A stretch of 64,000 nt of DNA from Volutella citrinella (Eukaryota; Ascomycota; Sordariomycetes; Hypocreales; Nectriaceae). A model generated the notes under the pieces. The model saw only the letters and a list, made by a program, of their open reading frames with translations. It searched no databases and had not been told where the DNA came from. Of the stretch, positions 38,817 to 48,275 are shown one piece after another. The stretch is taken from NCBI GenBank assembly GCA_034401135.1, contig JAWZSP010000003.1:3906001-3970000 (forward strand), read 5' to 3'. Position 1 is the first letter of the stretch. The number at the start of each line of letters is the position of its first letter. A program made the translations under genes and the position numbers.

Positions 38817-39319
38817 ATGCCCTGGACCATCCATCCCTGAGACCCCAAGTGGCCCCACGCCCACAAAACCCATGGACGTGCAGCTTCTCCAAGCTGCTCC
38901 CCGGGGAGTACCCAGTACCTGCGTGTGTGGTTGTGGCCAACCAGACATGGCGGGTCTCCGCTACCTGGCAAACCCGCATTCCCCAGGGCCTGTGGGCGCT
39001 CGTGGCAGCTCACAACGCCCTCCCTCAGTGGGCCCCGAGGCCCCTCGCCGCTGCAAGCCCACGCACGCACCGCTGCAGGACCGCTGGAGGCAAAAAACCC
39101 CACCGCAAAAGCCCACTAGATCCGCCGTCTCAAGCCCGCAACCGCAGCAGCTGGGAGAGCTGGCGGCGGCCGAGATCGGTGAGCGCCGTGCCAACCCAGA
39201 AAAATTAGCCTTCCGAAACCTTCAAACCATTCCCGTCCGCTTCTTCTCCTCCTCCGCCCCGACCTTTCCTTTCCCTCCTCCATCCCACAACTCTCCCCTC
39301 ATCCCCCAAACCCGTCACA

Positions 39320-40884
39320 ATGGCCTCGCGAACCCTCTCCAAGACCCTGCGCGCTCCCGTCGCCCGCCAATTGGCCTCCGCTCCCCGCGTCCAGCAGCGC
39401 ACCTTTGTCGCCGCTGCCCGTGGTGCCCTCCGCGCTGCCGCCCTTGCTCCCCGCGCTGTCGCTGGCCCTGCTCAGCAGCAGGTCCGCGGTGTCAAGACCG
39501 TCGACTTCGCCGGCCACAAGGAGGACGTCTACGGTAAGAAGATTTGGATGGGGATGCAAGCCTGAGCTCTTACACCGAGGGCCAGTGCTCAAGCCCCGCC
39601 CCCCCCTCGTTCCCAGACCACACTTTGGCTGAACATGCCATGCTGACCGTATTGACCGCAGAGCGTGCCGACTGGCCCCAGGAGAAGCTCCTTGTAAGTG
39701 ACTCACATCCCACGAGAGCCATTGGCCTCATCCAGCACACGCAGCCGCTGACACTCGACATTTCAGGAGTACTTCAAGGATGACACTCTCGCCCTCATCG
39801 GCTACGGCTCCCAGGGCCACGGCCAGGGCCTGAACCTCCGTGACAACGGCCTCAACGTCATTATTGGTGTCCGAAAGAACGGCAAGTCCTGGAAGGACGC
39901 CGAGCAGGATGGCTGGGTTGCCGGCAAGAACCTGTTCGACGTTGACGAGGCCATCTCCCGCGGTACCATCATCATGAACCTCCTCAGTGATGCTGCCCAG
40001 TCCGAGACCTGGCCCCACATCAAGCCCCAGATCACCAAGGGCAAGGTAAGAGAGCAACCCTCAGTCGAGCAGTTTTGGTGAATCCTCCAGCGGCTAACGG
40101 ATGCAAAATGAATAGACCCTCTACTTCTCCCACGGTTTCTCCCCCGTCTTCAAGGCCCAGACCAAGGTTGATGTCCCCACTGACGTCGACGTCATCCTCT
40201 GCGCTCCCAAGGGCTCTGGCCGAACTGTCCGATCCCTCTTCCGCGAGGGCCGTGGCATCAACTCCTCCTTCGCCGTCTTCCAGGACGTGACCGGCAAGGC
40301 CGAGGAGAAGGCCGTCGCTCTTGGCGTCGCCATCGGCTCCGGCTACCTCTACAAGACCACCTTTGAGAAGGAGGTCTACTCTGACCTCTACGGTGAGCGC
40401 GGCTGCCTGATGGGTGGTATCCACGGCATGTTCCTCGCCCAGTATGAGGTGCTCCGTGAGCGTGGCCACAGCCCCAGCGAGGCCTTCAACGAGACCGTTG
40501 AGGAGGCCACCCAGAGCCTGTACCCCCTCATTGGCTCCCACGGCATGGACTGGATGTACGAGGCCTGCTCCACCACCGCCCGCCGTGGTGCCATTGACTG
40601 GACTCCCCGCTTCAAGGATGCCCTGAAGCCCGTCTTCAACAGCCTGTACGACTCCGTCAAGGACGGCTCCGAGACCCAGCGATCTCTCGACTACAACGGC
40701 CAGGCCGACTACCGTGAGAAGTACGAGGCTGAGCTTGAGGAGATCCGCAACCTGGAGATCTGGCGCGCCGGCAAGGCCGTCCGGTATGTTAACCCCCCTC
40801 CCTCGCCCGGCTTTTGGCCTCAGCAACAAACAGTATGGCTAACATGTTGTCCACAGTGCCCTCCGACCCGAGAACCAGAAGTAA
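39320..40884 (+). CDS. ilv5: Ketol-acid reductoisomerase, mitochondrial
   Basis: Five exons: 39320-39533, 39662-39693, 39767-40045, 40116-40783 and 40857-40884. The product is 406 residues. The first ~60 residues are rich in Ala, Arg and Ser without acids, a mitochondrial targeting sequence. The NADPH-binding motif GYGSQGHGQGLN follows in the Rossmann domain, with GVRKNGKSWKDA where the cofactor 2'-phosphate is bound. The helical C-terminal domain contains YSDLYGERGCLMGG and EATQSLYPLIGSHGMDWMYEACSTTARRGA, holding the Mg2+-binding acids. The enzyme makes 2,3-dihydroxy-isovalerate and its methyl-valerate homologue in valine and isoleucine synthesis. Exon 2 is only 32 bp and exon 5 only 28 bp; both are needed for frame and give the tail RALRPENQK. 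Length matches the short (class I) fungal enzyme. The antisense 265-codon ORF here is a codon-bias shadow. Confidence 0.97.
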
Positions 40885-41170
40885 GCGGCAGACGGACGGT
40901 GAAGAAGAGGAAGAAGACAATGACGTCGAAAGGATGGGGGGATCTTGGAAGGGTATGGAAAATCGCGTGAACTTTTGTACTTTTATATTCCCTGGGTTCT
41001 TGACGGTGGACCTGGGACATGTTCAAAAGTTGTCAAAATGTTAGCCACCATAGGGCAACCTCAAATACCACGTTCTCATTATTTCATTTATCCGCGACTC
41101 CGCATTGTGGCCTTTGTGATGTACGTGCGGTCAGGATGGCCTGGTCTCTGTGAGGAAATCTTACCCCCCC

Positions 41171-41190
41171 ACCACCACCACCACCACCAC
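41171..41190. repeat. (ACC)6 microsatellite
   Basis: Six and two-thirds ACC units following a run of seven C, in the interval between the two amino-acid genes. Confidence 0.85.
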
Positions 41191-41404
41191 TGTTACGACT
41201 ACTACTAGCACCTGTAGATCACGCCCTTCCACCTGCATCTGTCGACTTGGTTCCGTGTGGATCCATCGCCTACTATCTATTTCTCCAAGAGGCAAGTAAA
41301 GCCAGGGTTCCACCAAAAGGCCTACCAGTCACTGCTCTGAGCTCTCCTATATTTGTATGCCACCTGCCTAGCCGCCTCCCGCCTCTAAGATCGCAACTAG
41401 ACCT

Positions 41405-41411
41405 TGACTCA
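41405..41411 (+). promoter_or_regulatory. TGACTCA site next to dehydratase start
   Basis: An exact TGACTCA ending 22 bases before the ATG at 41434. It is closer to the start than is usual for an activator site, so it may lie in the leader or reflect chance. Confidence 0.4.
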
Positions 41412-41433
41412 AACATTGAAATAGCACTCGACC

Positions 41434-42784
41434 ATGGCCGATCTCTCCACGACGCCGCCCCTCACACGGGAATCTGTAATCCAGGCCCACAAGCTCATTG
41501 AGCGCTTTATCCACCGCACACCAGGTGCGCCCTCGACAGCCTTGTGCTCGTTGCCTCCAGACCGTCCCTGCTGACTTCTGCCTCTCAATCTGAAAAGTCC
41601 TGACCAATAGAACGCTGACGGAAACGGCGTCGACACCCCGCACTCATGAAGAGCTCAAGGGCACCCAGTGGGAGGGCCGCACGCCGGCCAAGCCCGTGAT
41701 GCGTCTGTGGTTCAAGTGCGAGAACATGCAGCGGGTGGGCGCCTTCAAGGCCCGCGGGGCGTTCCATGCCATTGAGCGGCTGAAGATGGAGCCTGGCTGG
41801 CTGGAGGGCGGCGGCAAAGAGAAGGGGGTCGTGACACACAGCTCTGGTAAGCATCTTCCCTCTCCCAATCAGACATACCATGTCCATCTGCGTCTTGCTC
41901 CAAGTAATCAGAGTGCTTGCTGACCCTGCTTAGGGAACCATGCTCAGGCACTCGCCCTGGCGGCTCGCGAGAGCGGCATTAAGGCGCACATCGTCATGCC
42001 CTCCATATCCATCCCGCAGAAGATTGCCGCGACCAAGGGCTACGGCGCCCACGTCGTCTTCAGTGGCAGCACCAGCGTCGAGCGCGAAGCCGCGGCCGAC
42101 GCCGTCATGGCTGAGACGGGCGCCCGCCTCGTCCCGCCCTACGACCACCCGGACATCATGCTCGGCCAGGGAACCATGGGCCTCGAGCTGCAGTCCCAGG
42201 TCGTCGACATCAAGGCCGGCCGCGGACCTGGCATTGACTTCCGGGCTGCGGCTACCGGGCTCGACGGCGCCGCTGGCAAGGAAGCCTCCGGGCTCGACGC
42301 CATCATGACACCCTGCGGCGGCGGCGGGATGCTCTCCGGTGTCGCCCTCAGCTGTGAGGGCACAGGCATCCGTGTCTTCGGCGCCGAGCCGTCCTTCCAG
42401 GGCGCCGACGATGGAAAGCGCGGCTACGAGGCCGGCCAGCGTGTCGAGACGGTTAAGACGCTGACCGTGGCCGACGGCCTCCGCACGCCCGTAGGCGTGC
42501 ACCCCTGGGGCATCATCTACGAGCGCCGCCTGGTTTCTGGCTTCTACAGCGTGAGCGAGGACGAGATCCGCGCCGCCATGCGCCTTGTGCTGGAGCGATT
42601 CAAGCTTGTCGTCGAGCCCAGTGGCTGCGTTCCCCTGGCCGTGGCACTTTTCAACGAGGACTTCCGTGCTATGGTGGAGAGGGAGGCCGGCGAGGCCGGC
42701 TGGGACCTGGGCTTGATCTTTAGCGGAGGCAATGTTGGTGTTGATGCCATTGGGAGGCTATTCGCCGAGACCCAGGGAGAGTAG
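41434..42784 (+). CDS. PLP-dependent serine/threonine dehydratase family enzyme (serine racemase / 3-hydroxyaspartate dehydratase type)
   Basis: Three exons, 41434-41524, 41598-41846 and 41934-42784, give 396 residues. The first intron ends in AAAAG rather than CAG/TAG, but frame and the conserved TPVLT motif across the junction support it. The PLP-binding lysine is Lys81 in GAFKARGA. The substrate loop is SSGNHAQALA, split by intron 2, and the phosphate-binding glycine loop is CGGGGMLSG. The chain stops after the catalytic fold (EPSGCVPLAVAL, FSGGNVG) with no ACT regulatory domain, so it is not the biosynthetic, isoleucine-inhibited threonine deaminase. It fits the eukaryotic serine racemase, Sry1 (threo-3-hydroxyaspartate dehydratase) or catabolic serine/threonine dehydratase group; which substrate it uses cannot be told from sequence alone. 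The insertion after ATGLDGAAGKEA is longer than usual. It lies 549 bp downstream of ilv5 in the same direction and faces the MFS gene tail-to-tail. Confidence 0.9.
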
Positions 42785-42946
42785 GGCGATTATGTATGTT
42801 TCACGCTCGGTCGATATAGAAAGCTGCACGTTATAAAGTCCTGATAGCATCTAATATATCTGCACGCTAGATGAATGTCTTTCGAATGCTGGTTGCACAT
42901 CACCCACGCCAAAGCCGACATGGAGAGAGTGGTGATAACCACGGGC

Positions 42947-44867
42947 TCACATCTCTCGCAGTGCTTCATTCATTGAAACCCTCCACTCTTTGGACTTCTT
43001 GCGGAGCATGAAAATGCCGGTGTAGCTCACCACCAAGCAGAATATGCATATTGAAGTCATGACCCATCCTACATCAATGGCGTGGATCCACGACGCGGCA
43101 ACGATGGCCCCCGTGCAACTCAGAATATTACGCACAAAGTTGTTGACAGCAACTCCAGCAGAGCTCTTCTTGCGGATAAATTCTGTGAGCATGGTTGTTG
43201 CGGCAGCCTGGAGAGGCATCGTGTTAGTTGGTTGTCTGGGGCAAACTAGGGAGCATGGGGACGAGACTCACAAAAACAAGCATGGAGCCTAAGCCAAAGA
43301 AGAAGAGGGCAACACAGGGGACCATGAAGTGGATGCCGTACTTGAGCGTCCATCCGAAAAGTAGAATCGCCAGTGGGTACAGCGTTGTCGCAATCCAGGC
43401 ATTCTCCCGCAGGCGGTCCTCTGGGAGCAAGATGAGCTTTCCATCTTCCCCATACCGATTGGCCTTTTTGGCTTCTCTCGCCATGATGTTGTCGATCCAC
43501 GGGCCACCCACGAGAGACGCAGCAATGTATCCGAGGGCGGCAGGGAGATATAGCAGGCCGATGGTGAACTCACCGTAGTTGTACGGCTCCTGGATAAACT
43601 TTTGCTGAATCGCAATGTTGACGATGTAGAGCGAACCAAAGGCGATGGCCGCCAGCAGCACTGTGATGAAGACTGGCGGAAACCGTAGAAACATCAGTAC
43701 TGAAAGAGGATCGACAAACGTCTCCCGGAGGAACTTTGTAAAGCGCTGAGCCTTGGCTTTGGTGGAAGTCGATGTGCCTATCCTACGAAGACCCTCTTCG
43801 CCGTTGGCCACGGGCAGCTCCTCAGGCGCCTGGCGGGCCAGCGTCTCGGGGAGAAGGAAAACCAACATCAGGAGCATGATCAGGCCGTATATAGCCAGGA
43901 ACCACATCGGGGCTCGCCAGCCGTACGCGGCCGTCAACGCACCGCCGACGACAGGGGCGATGAGCGGACCCAGCAGCGGCCCCAGATAGAAGATGCTCAT
44001 GGCACGGCCGCGTTCAAAGGTTTCAAACATGTCTGCAATGGATCCCGCACCCGTAGAGTGAGCGCTAGCGGAAGCGCCGCCGGCGCATAAGCGGAAAACG
44101 ATGAGCATGGTGATGTTCTGGCTAATGGCTGAGAGGATGGAGAAGACCAGGAACATGGTGAAGGAGATGATGTAAATGGAGCGACGTCCGAACCTCTCTG
44201 AAAAGGCAGACCACCAGAGGGGGAAAATTGCCATCGAGAGCATGTAGAAGGCAACAGACAAGTTGGTAACAGTCTCCGACACTTTGAAGTCTTTCGCGAT
44301 AGCTGGGAGGGCGGCTGGTAACGACATCACGCTTAGCAATGCTGGACACATGCACATGCACGGGGCGGCTGACTACTTACGATAGATTGCAGTTGACCCC
44401 AGAGGGGCTCCGCAGGTTGCCAAAGCCACAATTAGGGTCAGGGTCCATTTGGTTGAGTTTTTGTAGTTGTAAGGGTTGGTTACTTCCGGGACCAAGGTTA
44501 GGCTGCCAAGCAGGCCTCGCCTCTGGGACCGAGGAACAACAGTAGCGGACCGGGAGTTGGTCGAGGAAGGTCTAGACGGGTTGCGCCGTAGAGTTCGAGT
44601 GTCAATCTGGCCAAGGGGCTCCCCCAGAGTGACGGGGGGCTCTGCTGGGGTTTTGGTGTTTTGGGCTGCTTCCGTCTGGCTGTGTACTGATATGGAGCTC
44701 CGAGAGTGAGAGGTCTGGGAGTGTCCATCATCATGGATTGAATCGTCCCTATCAGCAGGACCTTCCTCGATTTTCTCGATTTTCTCGACTTTATCACTGT
44801 CGGATTTCTCGTTATCGGGCTTGTGGTTGTCGTCGCCACTGCCTTGATCATCATTGAAGGACTTCAT
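42947..44867 (-). CDS. MFS transporter, DHA1 (Dtr1/Qdr-like) drug:H+ antiporter family
   Basis: Three exons, 44867-44381, 44314-43272 and 43207-42947, give 596 residues. Introns are 66 bp and 64 bp. For intron 1 a nearer acceptor at 44342 would make a 39-bp intron in the same frame; the farther one is chosen because it yields the family motif IYPALPAIAKDF and a normal branch site. The N-terminal ~135 residues are acidic then Ser-rich and cytoplasmic. Twelve membrane helices are expected. Motif A-like SERFGRRSIYI follows helix 2, and GPLLGPLIAPVVGGAL is the helix-5 antiporter motif. The long central loop is basic (TSTKAKAQRF). Relatives export drugs, polyamines or dityrosine-type metabolites; the actual cargo is unknown. 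It ends 162 bp from the dehydratase gene, which is convergent. Confidence 0.92.
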
Positions 44868-46046
44868 TGTCTTGTGGCATTGGGTGGGCGGTTCGCCTCC
44901 TCAAACGGGAGAGACTAGCCGAAACTACAAACGCACAGCAAGCAATGGAAAGCAAGCAACAACCCAGCTCGCCGGGATAAAAGAGTCGGACGGTATCCAA
45001 GAATCGGGGTCAGCGCGTGCCATATGCCAACAAAGAGCCCAGGTGTGAGCAAATCCCCCGGGCTGGGTCCCCACTGCCTTTAAGAGCAAACCGAGGCCCC
45101 GGTCATGACGAGCCGGCACCAAGTCCCGGGATTGGGAGTGGAGCGTGACGAGGGGATGGGTGGAGTGAAGAGGGCGCATCTGGCAACTGTTACTGATTTG
45201 GGCGAGCGCCAGTTCGGGGGTCCACTTCATCGTCCGTCAGTCGGAGTCGGAGTGCACGCGACGGATAGCGACTCCGATGGACTGGGTGTCTGGTTTGCTA
45301 TGCGTGCCTCGTTTCGGGAGCAGAGTCGGCGGCGCGGATGGAGCCAGCATTAGTCAAAGGACGCGACAACCATGCTTGAAGCTATTCGCAACGCACGCTT
45401 GCGCACCTGGCTCGCCTCGCATCGTGGGTAATGACACCAGCCTCAGGTCAGCAGTACCATCACGGAGGCCGCGGAGCACCTCCGACTCTTGCTGCTAACC
45501 ATGAGTGGTTGGCCGCCACCGCACCCATCAAGCACCGACGGCCTGCCGAACGGATAAAACAGCTTCCCCCGGGCGGAGATGCCTCCAAGGGAGCTCCGGC
45601 CCCCGGCCCCGGGGGGGGGAGACGGAAATACGGTGAAATGACTGACAATGATACGGCGGAACATGTCATGCTTCATGATGGCTCCAGCAGGACAACTCAC
45701 GAGGCCACCAACTGGTCTCCAGTGTCATGGATGCTTCCTTGCCACCATTGGCAGCACTTGCATCTCCATGTGTGCCTTCCAGTCAAGGGAGCAGTGCGTT
45801 TGGCTGCCAACTAAGGGACTTACTAAGTGCGTAGTACTAAAGCGTACAGCCGGCTGGGTGTTGAAAGGTGGTGTGGCCGTGGATGCGTTGCAACTCTGTT
45901 GCACAACGCAATGGCCGTCTAGTGGTTGTGGCTGCCATGCAGCGAGCCGACATCGCTGGGGGCTGGCTGGCCCCAAAAACATGAATGATCAGCGGGGGGG
46001 GGGGGGCGCCGCCAGGGCCATTGAGGGCGAGAGTATGTGGTATGGC

Positions 46047-46094
46047 GGGAGCGGGACGGGACGGGATGGGATGGGATGGGATGGGTTGGGTGGG
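46047..46094 (+). repeat. GGGAC/GGGAT array with G-quadruplex potential
   Basis: Ten GGG tracts with loops of one to three bases in 48 bp (units GGGAC, then GGGAT repeated, then GGGTT and GGGT). The pattern satisfies the usual G3N1-7 quadruplex rule many times over. It lies about 380 bp upstream of the gamma-glutamyl phosphate reductase start. Confidence 0.8.
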
Positions 46095-46346
46095 ATTGCA
46101 GAGGCGATGACGCGCTGCAAAAGGTGCCAGCATCTTCTTCCGGTTGGACGGTGGTTACAAAGTCATGACCAAACTTCTGGCCATGGACCAAAGATTTCTT
46201 TCACATGTGGCGGCGGCCGAGACCAGAGCACCTGCTGTATGATGTGTAATGCAGAAAATACCGGGACAGGCACATTAGCTCATGGCGGGGCAAGAGCCAT
46301 CGCGGGGCAATCTTTCAGCGAGGCCCTGCCGGAGCTTAACCTGACT

Positions 46347-46353
46347 TGAGTCA
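46347..46353 (-). promoter_or_regulatory. TGACTCA site (Gcn4/CPC1 type) upstream of PRO2
   Basis: TGAGTCA on the plus strand, i.e. TGACTCA on the minus strand, ending 117 bases before the ATG of the proline gene. Position and sequence suit amino-acid starvation control. Confidence 0.5.
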
Positions 46354-46470
46354 CCAACAACTTCTTCACTCAATTGCTTCTGCCACTGTACCTAGCAATT
46401 GTTTGACGAGACCTAGCCCGTACCAAAATAAACCACACGCACGCCTGCCTCCATACATCGCCAGCCCCCT

Positions 46471-47941
46471 ATGTCTCTCACAAACGCCTCGCCGGAGGCT
46501 GCCGCCGCCTCTGCCAAGACGGCGTCCTTCACCCTCGCAACCCTCTCCGCGTCGGCTCGCAACGAAGCTCTTGAGGCCATCCACGGAGCTCTCTCTGCTG
46601 CGAAAGACGATATCCTCGCTGCGAATGCCCGTGATCTCGATCTCGCCCGCAAGGCTGCCGCAGATGGGTCTCTCAGTCAGGCCCTGGTGTCGCGCCTTGA
46701 CCTCGGCAAGAAGGGCAAGTGGGATGACATGCTCAAGGGGATCCTCGATGTGAGGGACCTCGAAGACCCAAGTGAGTTAGCCTACCTAGTACTTAGAAGA
46801 GCGCCCTTTGCTTACATGCACATCTTTCCAAAGTCGGACGCCTGCAGATGCGAACCAAGCTCGACGATGATCTGGTCATGGAGCGGGTGTCCTGCCCAAT
46901 TGGCGTTCTGCTCATCATCTTTGAGGCCCGTCCCGAGGTCATCGCAAACATTGCCAGTTTGGCCATCAAGTCTGGAAACGCCGCCATCCTCAAGGGTTTG
47001 TGAAACTTTGTCCCCAACTCCACACTCCAATTCTTGACCTACTGCTCACGTCTCTTGGAACCACAGGCGGAAAGGAATCAACGGAATCGTTCGTAGCCAT
47101 CTCTCGCGTCATCTCATCGGCCCTTGAGTCTACTCAAGTTCCCAATGCTGCCATCCAGCTTGTCACCACTCGAGACGCCATCGCCCAGCTTCTCGCTCAG
47201 GATCGCCACATTGACCTTGTCATTCCCCGTGGCTCCAACGACCTGGTTCGCTATATCAAGGAATCTACCAAGATTCCCGTCCTCGGCCACGCCGATGGTA
47301 TCTGCCATATTTACTTGACTGCCTCTGCCGACCCCCAGAAGGCTGCCACCGCCATTGTCGATTCAAAGACCAGCTATCCGGCCGCTTGCAACGCTGTCGA
47401 AACCCTCGTCGTCCAGGATTCAGCACTCACAACCGTTTTCCCCGTCGTCGCCTCTGCTCTCGCTGCCAAGGGCGTTTCCTTACGATGTGACCCTGCTAGC
47501 AAGGAGGCAATTGCATCCCTCAACCTCGCCGATGTCCAGGATGCTACCCCTGAAGACTACGATACCGAGCACCTTTCCCTGACACTGGGCGTCAAGACTG
47601 TCCCGTCCATCGATGCTGCCATTGAGCATATCAACACCCACAGCTCCCACCACACTGAAGCCATCATGACTTCCGACGCTGCGGACGCGGAGCGATTCAT
47701 GAACGAGGTCGATTCTGCCGGTGTCTACTGGAACGCTGCCACACGCCTGGCTGATGGTATGCGATATGGCTTCGGAACCGAGGTTGGCATTAGCACTAAT
47801 AAGATCCACGCACGCGGCCCGGTTGGCCTTGAGGGCTTGACCATCTACAAGTACAAGATCCGTGGCGACTACCAGGCCACCGCCGATTATGGCGAGGGTG
47901 AAGGCCAGCGTGCGTGGAAGCACGAACGTCTTGCTCTGTAG
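46471..47941 (+). CDS. PRO2: Gamma-glutamyl phosphate reductase (glutamate-5-semialdehyde dehydrogenase)
   Basis: Three exons, 46471-46771, 46834-46995 and 47067-47941, give 445 residues; introns are 62 and 71 bp. The fold is that of an aldehyde dehydrogenase. Conserved stretches include [33 protein letters not shown] (split by intron 2), [13 protein letters not shown] and the catalytic Cys262 in [12 protein letters not shown]. The C-terminal [13 protein letters not shown] and [24 protein letters not shown] segments are the family's NADPH and oligomer region. It reduces gamma-glutamyl phosphate with NADPH in the second step of proline synthesis and should be cytosolic. The gene ends 334 bp from the convergent RPA1 gene. 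The second donor is GTTTGT, weaker than usual, but the frame requires it. Confidence 0.96.
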
Positions 47942-48275
47942 CAGGACGACGACCAACAAGATCAGTGACCCGATGCCGGCGTTGGCTGCTGCATCAAACA
48001 AAAGTTAAACGCAATATTGGAAATCGGATCGAAGCGTGTTTTGTGTTTTACATATATCACTTATGAAAGTCGGCTCAGTTCAAACTGAGCCATCATTTTG
48101 AAACTGCAATGTAGCGAAAAGAAATCATCATTTCTACGTGACGCCACAATACTGAACCCCCGAAACCTATTATCTTTATGTCTGCCCAAATCGACGCTAC
48201 TCGACCGAAGAGGCTCTTTTCCATTTTATGCGGGCCTGTATCCTAGGATTTCATCACACATCATGACTTAAGCGT
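47942..48275. terminator. Shared 3' region of convergent PRO2 and RPA1
   Basis: The 334-bp space between two stop codons on opposite strands is AT-richer than the flanks and should contain both polyadenylation regions. No ORF or structured element was recognised. Confidence 0.5.

Larger units (their letters stand above)
37897..39319. promoter_or_regulatory. Promoter region of the ketol-acid reductoisomerase gene
   Basis: A 1.4-kb interval. It contains two perfect TGACTCA sites (38615-38621 and 38810-38816), listed separately. The 100 bp before the start is strongly CT-rich (ccttctcctcctccgcccc type), as in highly expressed fungal genes. No additional gene was found; the 312-codon ORF spanning 38599-39537 runs out of frame into the first exon and is compositional. 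Confidence 0.6.
40885..41433. promoter_or_regulatory. Reductoisomerase 3' region and dehydratase promoter
   Basis: A 549-bp tandem interval with an (ACC)6 microsatellite at 41171-41190 and a TGACTCA at 41405-41411, only 23 bp upstream of the dehydratase start codon. No gene is seen. Confidence 0.6.
44868..46470. promoter_or_regulatory. Divergent promoter region, MFS transporter / gamma-glutamyl phosphate reductase
   Basis: A 1.6-kb interval between two outward-facing starts. It holds a 13-G run at 45994-46006, a ten-tract GGG array at 46047-46094 and a TGAGTCA site at 46347-46353. No further coding sequence is supported; the 233-codon ORF at 45648-46349 is low-complexity. Confidence 0.6.

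Noticed and set aside
38599..39537. 312-codon plus-strand ORF before ilv5
   Set aside because: Runs out of frame into ilv5 exon 1 and is Pro/Arg-rich leader sequence.
40032..40829. 265-codon minus-strand ORF
   Set aside because: Antisense shadow of ilv5 exon 4 caused by codon bias.
41930..42502. 190-codon minus-strand ORF
   Set aside because: Antisense shadow of the dehydratase exon 3.
47480..48001. 173-codon minus-strand ORF
   Set aside because: Mostly antisense to the PRO2 last exon; no family features.
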